A DNA stretch of 64,000 nt from Zhengitettix transpicula (lineage: Eukaryota; Arthropoda; Insecta; Orthoptera; Tetrigidae), in NCBI GenBank assembly GCA_037074705.1, contig CM073591.1:34266587-34330586 (forward strand), given 5' to 3'. The notes under the pieces were generated by a model. The model did not search any database, was not told the origin of the DNA, and was given only the letters and a program-made list of their open reading frames with translations. Shown piece after piece: positions 23,876 through 34,932 of the stretch. A program made the translations under genes and the position numbers. Each line of letters opens with the position of its first letter. The stretch's first letter is position 1.

Positions 23876-24660
23876 GATGGACACATGCAAAAAAAAAATC
23901 ATATGAATTAAAGCAAAAGACTACTACTTAATAGGTGCAATGAAGTGGAAGTTAAGGCATCACAAGTAACAAAATTTTTAGGAATATATGTGGACTATAA
24001 ACTACCTTGGGCTGAACACTCAGACTACACATGCAAAAAAAACCTCATATGAATTAAAAAGATTATTTGCATTATTTAGGCCCTCATACCTACTAAATAT
24101 ATACTATGGCTTAGTATTTCCCCACAACAACTATGCCAATGAAATTTGGGGCGCTACCTCAGAAAAAAAACATGAACCGTTTGCTTATAATACAAAAAAG
24201 AGTTATTAGAATGGGCAGAATCTTTTAAGAAAGGCTTTGTATTAAATTCCATACCAACTGTATATCCTCTATATGTATCCAAAGTAGTCATGCTGCTGAA
24301 AAATAGTATGCAAAAAAAGAAAACAACAGGTATCAATACTCGGTGTAAGAGAAATTATTTTAGAATCAAGACAAATAAAAGAGCCACAGTAAACAACCCA
24401 TATGCTAAGCGAACAATACTATTTAATAAGCTCCCTGAATATATAAATAAAGTAGAGAATAAGCTATTTGCAGTAGAATTAAAAAAATATATTGTCAAAA
24501 AGCCGCTCTACTGTATGGCTGACCTTTATATATATATATATATGATTAACGATTTCCAAAATTTAAATTGTCATAAATCATGGAAAAATGAACATTATTA
24601 TTATTATGTATTTCAAAGGAAAAATATATTTGTTACCACAAAAATAAATTAGCGATCTGT
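23876..24660 (+). pseudogene. CR1/Jockey-like LINE, RT C-terminal relic
   Basis: Plus-strand translation gives ASQVTKFLGIYVDYKLPWAE, a frameshift, YELKRLFALFRPSYLLNIYY, GLVFPHNNYANEIWGATSEK, another shift, LIIQKRVIRM, then a distal part with FRIKTNKRATVNNPYAKRTI and LFNKLPEYINKV. These are the KFLGI.VD, YG..IWG, QKR.IR and N.LP motifs of the LINE RT thumb and tail. It is interrupted by at least three frame changes. A block of about 30 bases near 23881-23909 (CATGCAAAAAAAAAATCATA) is repeated at about 24031-24055. The element abuts a second LINE relic in opposite orientation at 23875. Confidence 0.75.
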
Positions 24661-25208
24661 ATTTAATAACGCCAAGTCAATTGAGTTTTTAAATCATATA
24701 TCATTTGCGGGAAAGCTAAGTATTATCAATAAGACGTTTAAAAATTGTAGTAAGGATTCGAAGAACTTTGAATAGACTGAGTCTGAACAACTGAATCGAA
24801 GGAGCGAACTTTTTCATATCCTAAAATGAAGGTGGCAATGACAGAAAAATTTGACGTAAATTTTCGAGGACAGACAAGTTACGGGAGCTGCAATCTTGGA
24901 GTCTCCAGGAGCAGAATAATTTGCTTGTTTGACTGTGAACAACCGACATCGTAGAGGTGAGAATTACAACGCGGAACCACGGGTTGACGTCCCAAAAATA
25001 AAACAACCTTATCCTCACGCGTCAGAGTTAATCACCACCAGCTCGAGGGTAACAAAGTATGCATAGCCATAAATGATTATGTGTATGTGTGAGTCCAAAT
25101 CACAGTTATAATTAGAACCAACCACAATCCTTGAAATAGTTCTTAAAACCTAATTAATATTAAAATGAAAAATTTACGTCTGATTGAAAATTAATAATAA
25201 GAAATATA
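24661..25208. other. Intergenic DNA, no gene seen
   Basis: AT-rich with no recognisable exon or repeat. The only open frame longer than 60 codons, on the minus strand at 24821-25018, has no recognisable motif. Confidence 0.5.
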
Positions 25209-25395
25209 ACCAAATAAAGACGAAAATAAGTGATAATATAAATGCCACACAACGTTTCTGGGATCCTTGTTCCTTTCTAGTGCAGTTGTGTCGCTCTAGG
25301 CTCTTCTTAGCACCTGAAGAACGATCCCAAAAACGTTGTGTGGTATTTATATTGCCACTTCTTTTGTCTCTATTTGGCTATCTTTCTTTTTAGCA
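25209..25395. mobile_element. Penelope-like fragments as inverted pair (copy B, both strands)
   Basis: Two copies of the hammerhead-like fragment meet head to head. On the minus strand, 25280 down to 25209 reads AAGGAACAAGGATCCCA, GAAAC (plus-strand GTTTC at 25254-25258), GTTGTGTGG and the ATTTATAT tail. On the plus strand, 25279-25395 starts GTGCAGTTGTGTCGC and has CTGAAGA at 25314-25320, then a shortened, decayed stem II, AAAAC and GTTGTGTGGTATTTATATTG. The two tails share the TTTATTTGG(T/C)TAT ending. Neither arm has a complete catalytic core. A transcript across the locus could fold into a long hairpin. Confidence 0.55.
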
Positions 25396-27540
25396 AATTA
25401 ATATTAATTATAAATTGAATTAGAACAGTTTAATTAATGTCAATATTGGAAAAGTAATTCTTTTAATTATTTAATAACAATCGGTGAAAATGAAACTATT
25501 ACTCTGTATACTTATTTAATAACAAACATCCCGACCACTTGGTGCATGACTTAAATAGCTTTTTCTAGACATTTTACACAGACCAGCTCTTTATAATTAG
25601 TAGTTTATCATTAGATTATTTGAATAGGAAAATAAGTACATTGCCAATTGTAACGCTTCGTTTTTTCTTAAGATCTGAGAATAATTTTAAACTTTGCAGA
25701 ATTTTACATGAATTTTTTTTTGTAATTGAAATACGCAGAAAAGTACGAAAGTCAAGACGCAGAATAAATCCTCCATTGAGATTTATTGTCCTTGGAACCT
25801 TCTGGAAGGAACATTATAGGTGTTTGCGACGAAAATGGTTTGAGGAATGAATTTTTCAACCGAATGAAATTATTAAACTTACAGGAACACGAGGATTGTT
25901 TGAAACATATTACCGTACAGAAAACAATTTGAAGATGTCGAGTGAGGAATTATAAAGATATATACTGAATTCTCAGAGGAGAACAAGCATTCGTGTATTC
26001 GATTCAGTTTAGTCGCGTCATTCGTTTCCGATCCGTTGTTATGGATTACAGACGTTACTGGGTTGCAGCTTGTTAATAATATTTCGTGGCAATTAGAGAC
26101 ATTGAGTTCAGTGACGGCGAAACGAGATTTTGGAGGGGAGAAAAAATTGATCATTTATTTCTGAAAATATAAAATTATTCATGTCCACGGCTTTGAACAT
26201 TGTAGGTTTCGAATATTCGATAAGAGATGAATCTATTATAAACAACGAGAATGTTTCGGAACCGGTCGAGGAACACTTTAATAACAGCAGCAACCCAGAG
26301 GCGACAGAAACGCAAACGACAGTCAGTATATATAACAGATAAAGACATAAACCATGTCTATACGAAAAAGATTAAAAATATCCAGGCTACGAATTGAAAT
26401 TTAAATTGTAAAAACTTTCATTACATTTGTAAAGTTAAATTGTAAAATAAATCAATAACATTTCACAATCGCTTAATCACGTATATAAGGTAGAATTACA
26501 GTCATAAATATTACAGAGAAAATCACAAATGACTCAGAAATTAGTATGAAAATATTTTGGCAGTGGTTGGGCGAACGTACTACGTTTCGTCGGCTAACGC
26601 GGTCGTCGTTATCATGTAAATCCCATGGCGTTGCCTCGAATTCCTATAGCACTAAATAACTCTCCATTTGTGTAAACTCTTATTACAAAACTTTTTATCA
26701 AACAACTAAAAAATAGAGTTCCTATCGCGTTGGTTCAAATGAAATTATCATCATATTAATGAAATATTCATATTATTAAAATGAGAATTAAACAACTCTC
26801 GCCTCATCTGTAGATAGTAAATACGGGATGGTTGGATTATCAGATATGACATCAATTTACTCAGTAATACGAACGGATTTCTATTATTCAAAAAGAACGG
26901 TATTTATAGCTAATACAGACGACAGATTTTCTTCACATTAGTTTTAAAAGAGTTCGTTTCAAAGATGTAGCAATTCTACATTTTAATTAACTTCAGTCCA
27001 GTTAAGTTTTAATAAATATTTTTCTCCAAATGTCTGCATCTTCACTGTTAAATTGTTATTTGGAACCCTAACTCGTTCATGATTACCAACTTCAAAGAAT
27101 GAAAAGCTTTTATAAGCCGCTTGAACACGGAGACAAGTTTTGGAAAAGTTGGGGGCGCTCCCGACGAATATTAATATCGTCAGCGCTGTAAATAATTTCC
27201 AAACCGGGAAAAATAGGCCGGGCCGCCACTGCCGAGGGGGTGGAATAAAAATAAACGAAAAGTATTCACGCAATTTGCGATATTACATTTGGTAATTTTC
27301 GGTTTGCGGCCGACCGAGGTAAGGGATATCTGGATGCAGCAGATTATGCCAGAGCAATATGCTAAATTCCGTATTAGCGGGGGTCTCTATACTTTGTGGA
27401 GAGTGGCTTTGTGCGAGGCCAAAGTAAATAAGTAAATAGGCAAAAAAGACGCAGAACCGCCCTCCCCTTTGTTTGATATTCAACAGTAAGCACGTAACAT
27501 TAGCATGTCTATGAAAACACTGGCCGTTTCGTTATAATTC
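25396..27540. other. Intergenic DNA, no gene seen
   Basis: No coding exon, RNA gene or known repeat recognised. GC content rises from about 27100 toward the homeobox promoter. The open frames at 25879-26293 and 26983-27483 (minus) show no domain and no splice-site support. Confidence 0.45.
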
Positions 27541-27830
27541 CGCGTCCCACTCTCCCTCTCCCCATCCCGCCCACGCACAATTCATATTCTGGCCATTATC
27601 ATATCGACCTGGGTCTCCACCCAGTGTTGCCAACCTACCGGCTCCAATTTCCCCGCTGCTAACCTCCTATTTGCCCCCTTCCATCCCCGCATTTCTCTCC
27701 CTCCCCCGCTCTCCCACCATCACTCGTAGTTCTCTCTCCTCCATCCACTTCCATCCCCTACTTTTTTTCCCTCACCAACCCCCACTACCACCCCTTGTCT
27801 TCTTCACTATACCCCCTCTTCACCGCTACA
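27541..27830 (+). repeat. Pyrimidine-rich tract upstream of promoter
   Basis: The plus strand is strongly enriched in C and T over roughly 290 bases, with many CTCCC, CCCTC and CCACC units, densest at 27660-27830. It lies about 0.5-0.8 kb upstream of the inferred transcription start. Such strand-asymmetric tracts can form non-B DNA or exclude nucleosomes; whether this one does is unknown. The open frame through it (27671-27937) is compositional and not a gene. Confidence 0.6.
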
Positions 27831-28059
27831 AACATAAGACGATCAAACGCTCCTTTAATAACCATTCAAATTGCCTCGGGAGGGTATCAGATTTAATAAT
27901 TTGTTCCTCTCCCTTTCTGAGTGTCGTCCATTCCTAGTCGTCTTGCTGCGGCCTTCCATGGAGGAAGGACTTCGTCCGCCGCCGTTGTGCGTCACACTCA
28001 AACTGATGGACAACTTTAGCGTCTACGAAACAAGGTACCAAGCATTATAAAAGTGATTC

Positions 28060-28335
28060 CCTGTGCTCTTATTCAACGGACGCGGTGATGATATAGGTTT
28101 TTCCGACGGTGTCGGTGCGGACCGGGCGCCATTTTGGTCTAGCTTTGCCTTGCCTCGCCTCGCGCCCCACCCAGTCGCCATGGTAACGGCGGGGCGACGC
28201 CATTCGTCCGGACGGCACGCGTCGGGCCAATGGCGACCGAGCGAGGGATTTGAAGTGGCGCGTGGAGGGGGCCAGTTCCCTTTCTACCAGTGTATAAAAC
28301 CCCCCTTATAATATATATCTGAGTCTAATTCGGTT
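28060..28335 (+). promoter_or_regulatory. Core and proximal promoter of the homeobox gene
   Basis: A CpG-rich block ends in two possible TATA elements, TATAAAA at 28293-28299 and TATAATATATAT from 28307, upstream of an arthropod initiator-like TTAGTC at 28334-28339. The second TATA is about 29 bases from the initiator A, the usual spacing. Upstream are CCAAT (28227-28231), an RFX X-box-like GTCGCCATGGTAAC (28174-28187) and four GCCAT/ATGGC cores (28128-28132, 28177-28181, 28199-28203, 28230-28234), the core bound by PHO/YY1 proteins. The motifs are seen directly; their use is inferred from position. Confidence 0.55.
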
Positions 28336-28537
28336 AGTCACTTTTCGTTAGGGCGGTAGCGTGTCGCACGCGTTCGCAGAATAAACCCGGCCGCTACGAA
28401 ACCAGATCTCCGCCGTCGAGAGGAAAAAGAAGGGCCGATTTATTCTAGTTTTCGTGGTGGTGACCTGGGCGACAGGACCTACGATCGCCGGTAAGAGGAC
28501 TTAACAAATTACATTATACGACGGGAGAAAATAAATT
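28336..28537 (+). other. 5' UTR of the homeobox gene
   Basis: The stretch from the inferred initiator to the first ATG is about 200 bases and contains no ATG. Within it CCG|GTAAGAG at 28488-28497 looks like a good splice donor, so an alternative leader exon ending at 28490 cannot be excluded. I saw no obvious matching acceptor between there and the coding frame. Confidence 0.5.
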
Positions 28538-29173
28538 ATGACGAAGGGGTGAAGAAGGCCCCGGTGGAGGGGACGGTGACACGTAAACGAATATTGGAAG
28601 AAGAGGACGAGGTTAGGAGCGAAGGGCATGCGGCACGTGTGAGCGTAGGCGGCTTCACGGTGGAGTTCAAGGCGGGCTCTCCCGAGGGCGACCAGCCCTC
28701 GGCCCAGCAGCAGTTCAACATCTTCCCGGCGATCTTCTCGCGACAGCTCAACTTTGCGGCGGCCGGGGGCGGCGGTGGACCGTGTGGAGGAGGCGGCGGT
28801 GGAGGCCTGCAGTCGCCCGGGGGCGGCAAGCTCATGGAGGAGCTGCGCGTGGGCGGCCTGCTGGGTCTCGTGGATGAGCATCACCACCACGGCCACCACC
28901 ACCACCACGGACACTCGGGCGCCGCCCACCACCATGACAAGAGGAGCGGCGGGGTCAAGTCCGGATCCTCGGGGGCGACGTCCATGGCTGAGGACTTCAC
29001 GGCGCTTTACGCGCTGCCGCCCCCTCACGCGGCTGCTGCTGCGGCGGCGGCGGCAGCTGCGGCAGCCGCGGCGGCTGCAGCGTCCGCGTCCGACGCGCCG
29101 CCCCCTCCGCCCCCGGGTGGTGGACAACACACGCCTCCGACGCCTATCGGCCGGAACCTCGGTGATCATGCAG
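28538..29173 (+). CDS. Prop1: Homeobox gene exon 1: low-complexity N-terminal region
   Basis: The frame open from 28495 to the splice donor at 29173/29174 (CAG|GTCAGT) encodes an acidic segment (LEEEDEVRSEG), then FTVEFKAGSPEGDQPS, FNIFPAIFSRQLNF and Gly tracts. A His-rich block (28879-28936), an 18-residue Ala tract (29029-29082) and a Pro-rich tail follow. The exon ends in phase 1. The frame has no usable ATG before codon 94 of the open stretch (28834). The first ATG of the transcript, 28538, has A at -3 but is one base out of frame and reaches TGA at 28550. One more G in the GGGG run (28546-28549) would join it. A homopolymer assembly error or true allele is likeliest; non-AUG start or an unseen upstream exon are alternatives. 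The 253-codon open frame opposite is antisense shadow. Confidence 0.75.
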
Positions 29174-32100
29174 GTCAGTGAACCCGGTTTACATTGCTCT
29201 AATAATGGGAATATATGTGTTTCCTGCGCACCCTTACGTCGACTCAATATTATCGGAAACATTAATCTTACTCGCCTATATAGATACCTTACCTGATGGT
29301 TTTTTATTTAATTATTTACTTGTTGTCTTTGAATTTAAACGTGTTATTTATGTGGAGTAAACACACGAGTATGACATATCTAGAAGAGAATGGGTACGCG
29401 TTTTGACGATTGATACGGGCAAGGTGTCAAAAGTTCGTCGTATATTTATAAAGTTTCCTTAATATCGAATGAAGTTTTCTTTTGTTTTCAAAATTTATAA
29501 TATGAACGTGTTATTTTATGGCGCAACTCTTCGATCGTATTGACGTTTTCCCAATGTGAAAGTATCCCAATGAATAAACGTGTATTCTGAATCTCAGCTA
29601 AATAGCATTTAAAATGTATATAATTTCCAAGACTGGTTTTCAATACATAAGTGGTAGGACTTTGAAGCGACGTGTACAAATATACTTTGAATACATTTGA
29701 GTTACATATTACATATTAGATAGATATTTATATATATACTTTCCTATAACTTCCTGACTAGTGTGTCCTTGATGGATACTAGCCTAGATCGTGAATAATT
29801 ATATTTTATCTCTGTAAAGGTGGTATAACTAGTAATATTCTTATCGTTTTGATTGCTACATAAACATTACTTCAATTTTTGTTTGAAATTTCAGTTTTGA
29901 TTATAGGCACCCGTCTTTATTGCCAAATCATTGTTACGAATGAGAAAATAATAATCAATCATTATTTGTGTGTCTACATTATTTATTTGTTCTTTCAAAC
30001 CGGACACAAAATAAATGTGCTTGATATTTTCGTCCTTTCGTGAGACTATTACAGAATGTTTTCTCTATATTCATAATAACTATGCAGACAACTGTCTGTA
30101 GCGAGTCATGTGAAGCTCGTCAGATGAATACTGTGAGAACTAAAATAATATAAAATTTCCTTATATATATAGTTATAAAATACCAACGTTTATTGTACTA
30201 GTTAATAACTTCTAGTTATGCTTGGGTAAAAACTACTCAAAATAAATCGAAGGATTGGAAGAGTTAGCATGATAGGAAACTGTTAGTTGTTTTATGAACT
30301 TCTTAGAAATTCCCTGTACCTTTCTACACAAGGCCAAGAGGGACGGTCACTTTCAAGATCAGTTATTTCTTATGGGACTGTTTGAATTCCATTAAAACAT
30401 CCCATCTCACTATTTAAAGGCTAATATTTTTTTCTGCAGTACTGAAATTTAAAACGTCAAATAAAAATATTATGGTGAAATAACCATTTTCTTTAATAAG
30501 TCTTGATTTAATTTTATTAGTCTTGTTGACGGTAGAATAGAACAATCCCACAATTTTAATCGTGCTGAATGTTGGTATTTTTTAGCTTTTAATGTCGTTT
30601 TCCATTAAAACTAGGCATAAAGTCCTATTTAAGAAATTGTAAGTATACAGATATAAATACGAAACTAACCGTTTTTAATGCATGGAACATATAGATGAAA
30701 TTCTAGTATTCTATATATACAGTACAAATAAGTGAAGTTATTACTCTTAACAAAACATTAACGGCATTATCTCATCAAAATAAACATGTACTGCTTGTCA
30801 AAGTGTGTCTTAAGCAGTAAAATGCTATATTACGTCGCGGATACATAAAATAGTATTATGGAATAATTGGCATTTCGTTTTTGTATGTTTGGCTTGAAGA
30901 CGTTCCTATGTTTCAATACTGATAAATTTATTACTAGTTTCTCATGCTATTAATCAATGTAAAATATTTTCTGATATGTAAATGGTTAGCATTTATCTTT
31001 GAGTTCAAATGTGTTTATAAATAGCAGTAAATGTGTAGTCACCGTGAACTGATCTTTCTCGAAGAAATTGTTCCAAGTGGCACCTGGTAACCAGAAACAT
31101 GAAATAAAACGTAGTGTTGGAAAATATGTTTATTACATTTCAAGTACACGAAGCGAAGCACATGATCAATTTCTTAAACTAGTTACTTTATATATTTTAA
31201 CACATGTACCAAATTACTCCAGTCTCAGTAAAAACGAATAGGTGAATGTATTTGGCACTTATTCATCATGATCGCTTCTTGTATTCACATATTTAAGTTA
31301 CAAGCATACCCCCCAAAAAATTTAATTATTGGTTGTGTTCATTCAGTGTTTTGTTTTCAGCGACTCTTAATCAGTTTTAAGCCTTTTAAAAGCTTTTAAT
31401 ACTAACAACATCATCCACAATTTTCCCCCTTATAGTTTGCTTTGCCCTCCTTTAAAAAAAATCTAGAACTTTAAACAATGTTTTTATTCAATTATTGATG
31501 TAAAAGTAAAATGTTATTTCATTTGACATATTCTTTTTCGAGTATTTAAAAACCGTTGTTCTTCATCTAACTCGTCAGGCTTTCCACGATAAACAAAATA
31601 ATATAAAACATAAATAAAAATAGAATTTCATGCATGAATATGTAATTATATGGGTTGTAACTGAAAATTTTGGAATATTACATTCCAAAAATTTAAGCTT
31701 GTGGTTCTATTTGTTCCCAAAAATCCTGTATTTGTGAGTCGTTGGTTCAACCTTCAGTTCGTATTTGACGATTTGATCTATTTCGTGAAATCTCTAATTT
31801 GAGAAAAGTAGGTGAAAGAAACCTGTCGCCAGTCTTTGAAAAGGCTTGGCAAACTATTGTAGAGTCTCGCAAAGTTCTCGGAGACGAAGTCATGAATAAG
31901 CAATCCGTCCCGTCCAGCTGACATCAAGGCCTTCGTTCTGTCGCGTTCCTTAAACAAGTAATGGTCTAATATATACAACTTACCGAATCCATCTCCGCTT
32001 TAACAGCCCAGTTCTTTTTATTAATGATGTTTCATATTCTTAGTTATTAAAGTTTTACATCTACAATAAAACGACGGTAACATGGTGTTTTTATAATTAG

Positions 32101-34789
32101 TCGACTTGTGAAATTATATTTTAGTTGTAACGTAATGTTTTCCTACCATCAAAACTATATGAAATTAATAATAATAGAGGTTTTGTTGTATACTTCCCGT
32201 AAGGAATTTCCCATTTAATAACCTTTGATTTTTTTCGAATAATTTATATGGATGGGGCTATCTGAATTTAATAATTAGAGAGTTGCAGTAACTCCTGATT
32301 ATTTAATTAAACAAGTTCAATAAACGTTAGAAATAGTTTTCTCGTTCATTTTGTGTGTACATTATAGTTGAACCGAATATGCTTTCCAATTCATAGTATT
32401 CTCCTTTTTTTATCTTTGCCACCTTAAATCATGATAATCTTCTTGGCACTTTATATTTTCACTCCTACTTATTTCTTCTTCTTGAAAAATTTAGGTTTCT
32501 TGCATTTTTTTACCAACTGATTTGAACAATTCTAATAAAATTTTCGCCCACAGAAAACAATATTTATAATAATGAAAATTGTTTAATTTCATTCAGTTTT
32601 ACATATAACAAAGACAATAAGGAGTGGCAATATATGTTTATGTATAAAGAAACTAAATCGTATTCCCATTCATCTATATACCGCAAAGAGGCTGTTTTTC
32701 TCAATATTATTCTACTTATTTTTAATATTTAATTATACACAAATAAATATATTTTATCCAAGACTGTTTTATATATTAACGACGACTGTCACAATATAAT
32801 TTTATTTATAGCGTTATCCTATATTCGCCTTTATAATTCTCTAAATTATATGCAGATAAGTTATTTTTCGAAAATAAATATTTTGATACACTTAGCATAT
32901 CTTCATGGCCTTGTTAATTTTCCAATGGCCGCAGAACTACAAATATTAGATGATTTATTCTATACTGTAAATGGTACTTTGTTGTTTGTATAGCAACAAC
33001 GGTGCTATTAATTTATTATAAATGATTAATAAGCAATCATTTAATGTTTTCAGTTGTATGACCATTGTAAAATTAATACGGCCAAGAAAATATTGTCAAA
33101 TTATTATTTTTTAAATAATGACTATATCTTTTTTTTAATATAAATATGACATTTTGGTATCTTTTTAATGTTGATCAGTTTACTTCAGTTTAGTATTTTT
33201 AGTGTAACAATTAATTTTTATGTTTTGATTAACTTCTTTATATATGAGTAGTTCTCTCGAATTTCAGATAGAACAGAAATACAATGAGTGTAGAAAGATT
33301 TCGTTATATTAAACGACTGAGAAAAATATTGTGTTGAAATTTTTCCAATTTTAATGTAGGAATTAACAATTCTGAAACACCAAACGCTATTGTGGAATTT
33401 CAATCAGAATAAACCAAGGCTATTTCACAATTTGGAATGGGCTTCTGACTTTTGTAGAGTCCTGGGAACTTTCTAATTAGTCTGAGTTCATGTGGATAAG
33501 GATTCAAAGGAAAATAAGAGGTGCATATATAAATTCAAGTGAATGCTTTAATAATGACGTATATACTCCGAACCCTATTTATTTAATCGCATGATACTAT
33601 CTAAAACTTGTATTCCATTTGCAAATTGGTGTTTTATATGTTACTATTTGTCGTCATTTACAGATTTTAGTATCTATAAATAATATATTTCTAAACATAA
33701 ATATATACTTTATATACTTGTATAATAATAAATATTTAACGCGGTTGGAAACCAAAGCACATTTATTCATAATTTATACCTCACACACTTCATATGTTTC
33801 AATATGTATAGGTTAAAATAACGTAGCCTATTTTTGTAACCAAAAACACTATTGTATTGAATTTAAAAAAGAAATATGCCGTAGATACAAATTTTTGTAC
33901 CAAACATTATCGTGGCTTGAATAATATATTAAACATTTCAAATCACTTTGCAGCAACGAATACATGTGGTGATATTTCTAGGATAAAAAACAAAATTTAA
34001 ATTATATTTTTAATACATTTTATGAATAGTGGTTCGTTAATACTTTTAATTAATGCTGTTATTGAAATTATTCTGGATGTGATAAATAGAAATTTTATTA
34101 CATATAAAAACCAGATATGAAGCTTTGTTTTACGCATTACTTAACAAATATATTTAAAACATATGTGAAAAGTCAATTTAGATCCGAAATATGAGTTTAT
34201 TTAATAGGAAGTATATTGAATATGTTTTTAATAACCGATGATTTGTTTACAAGCAATTCGAATTGACGTTGGCTTTAACTTTCTATTCAATTAACAAGTG
34301 AAATTTTCATTATTATAAATATTCTTTTCTTCATCTGGCAGTTTTTGATCACTACATTTGCAAACTATTTTGTTAATTTAATTGTTAAATGTTTCATGAT
34401 ACATGAAACCTCGTTTTATAAAATGTGAATTATATTTTATCCCTGTAAACTTGCAATCTGTTTGAGAGTCAATAAACGCTCGATGAATTTGTCATTTAAG
34501 TTTACGGCAAGCACATGTCCTTAACAAATTAGCTACAAGTATATGCATTATTGAGTGTTTATGTTTACCTATAACAACTGTTTGTTTTCATTAGGCATTT
34601 CTTTTGCCAAAATTTGTCACTTGTTTGAATAAAATTCCAAAACTTCCATTTAATTCCTCTCAACTTTGAATTTATTTATTTTTAATTTTCTTAAATCTTA
34701 TGTAATTATATTTATAAAATAATATCCATTATATCATTTCTATAATCGAGACTTGCATAAATATGTTAGTAAAAAGATCGCCCCAATTG
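29174..34789. other. Intron 1, left part: AT-rich, no feature seen
   Basis: I see no recognisable repeat family, exon or RNA gene in this 5.6 kb. A short hairpin, TTTTGGAAT with ATTCCAAAA, sits near 31666-31690. The open frame on the minus strand at 31778-31978 has no recognisable motif. Confidence 0.5.
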
Positions 34790-34932
34790 GGAAATCTTGT
34801 GCTATATAAAATATTGAATAAGAAAGATAGCCAATTGAGACAAAAAGGGTAATATAAATACCACACAACGTTTCTGGGATCCTTGTCCCTTTCGTCAGGT
34901 GCTAAGAAGAGCCTAGAGAAACACAACTGCAC
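34790..34932 (-). mobile_element. Penelope-like fragment with best-preserved hammerhead-like core (copy C)
   Basis: On the minus strand the copy begins GTGCAGTTGTG at 34932, with GCAC just before CTGACGA (plus-strand TCGTCAG at 34892-34898). The GTGC/GCAC pair could close stem I. Stem II is GGGA/TCCC with loop CAAGGA, followed by GAAAC (plus-strand GTTTC 34870-34874), GTTGTGTGGTATTTATATT and a tail containing TTGGCTATCTTTC. CUGACGA and GAAAC match the hammerhead catalytic core. The upstream partner strand of stem III and an unambiguous NUH cleavage site are not visible in this isolated copy, so self-cleavage by this copy is unlikely. Confidence 0.6.

Noticed and set aside
28549..28551. GTG at 28549 as start codon of the homeobox protein
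   Set aside because: Eukaryotic GTG starts are very rare and the frame is open further upstream to 28495. An ATG displaced by a one-base G-run difference is a better explanation.
28501..29296. Long open frames opposite to and overlapping exon 1 (253 codons minus; 180 codons plus, other frame)
   Set aside because: They are Arg/Pro/Ser-rich compositional shadows of the GC-rich exon. The chosen frame fits splice phases with exons 2 and 3.
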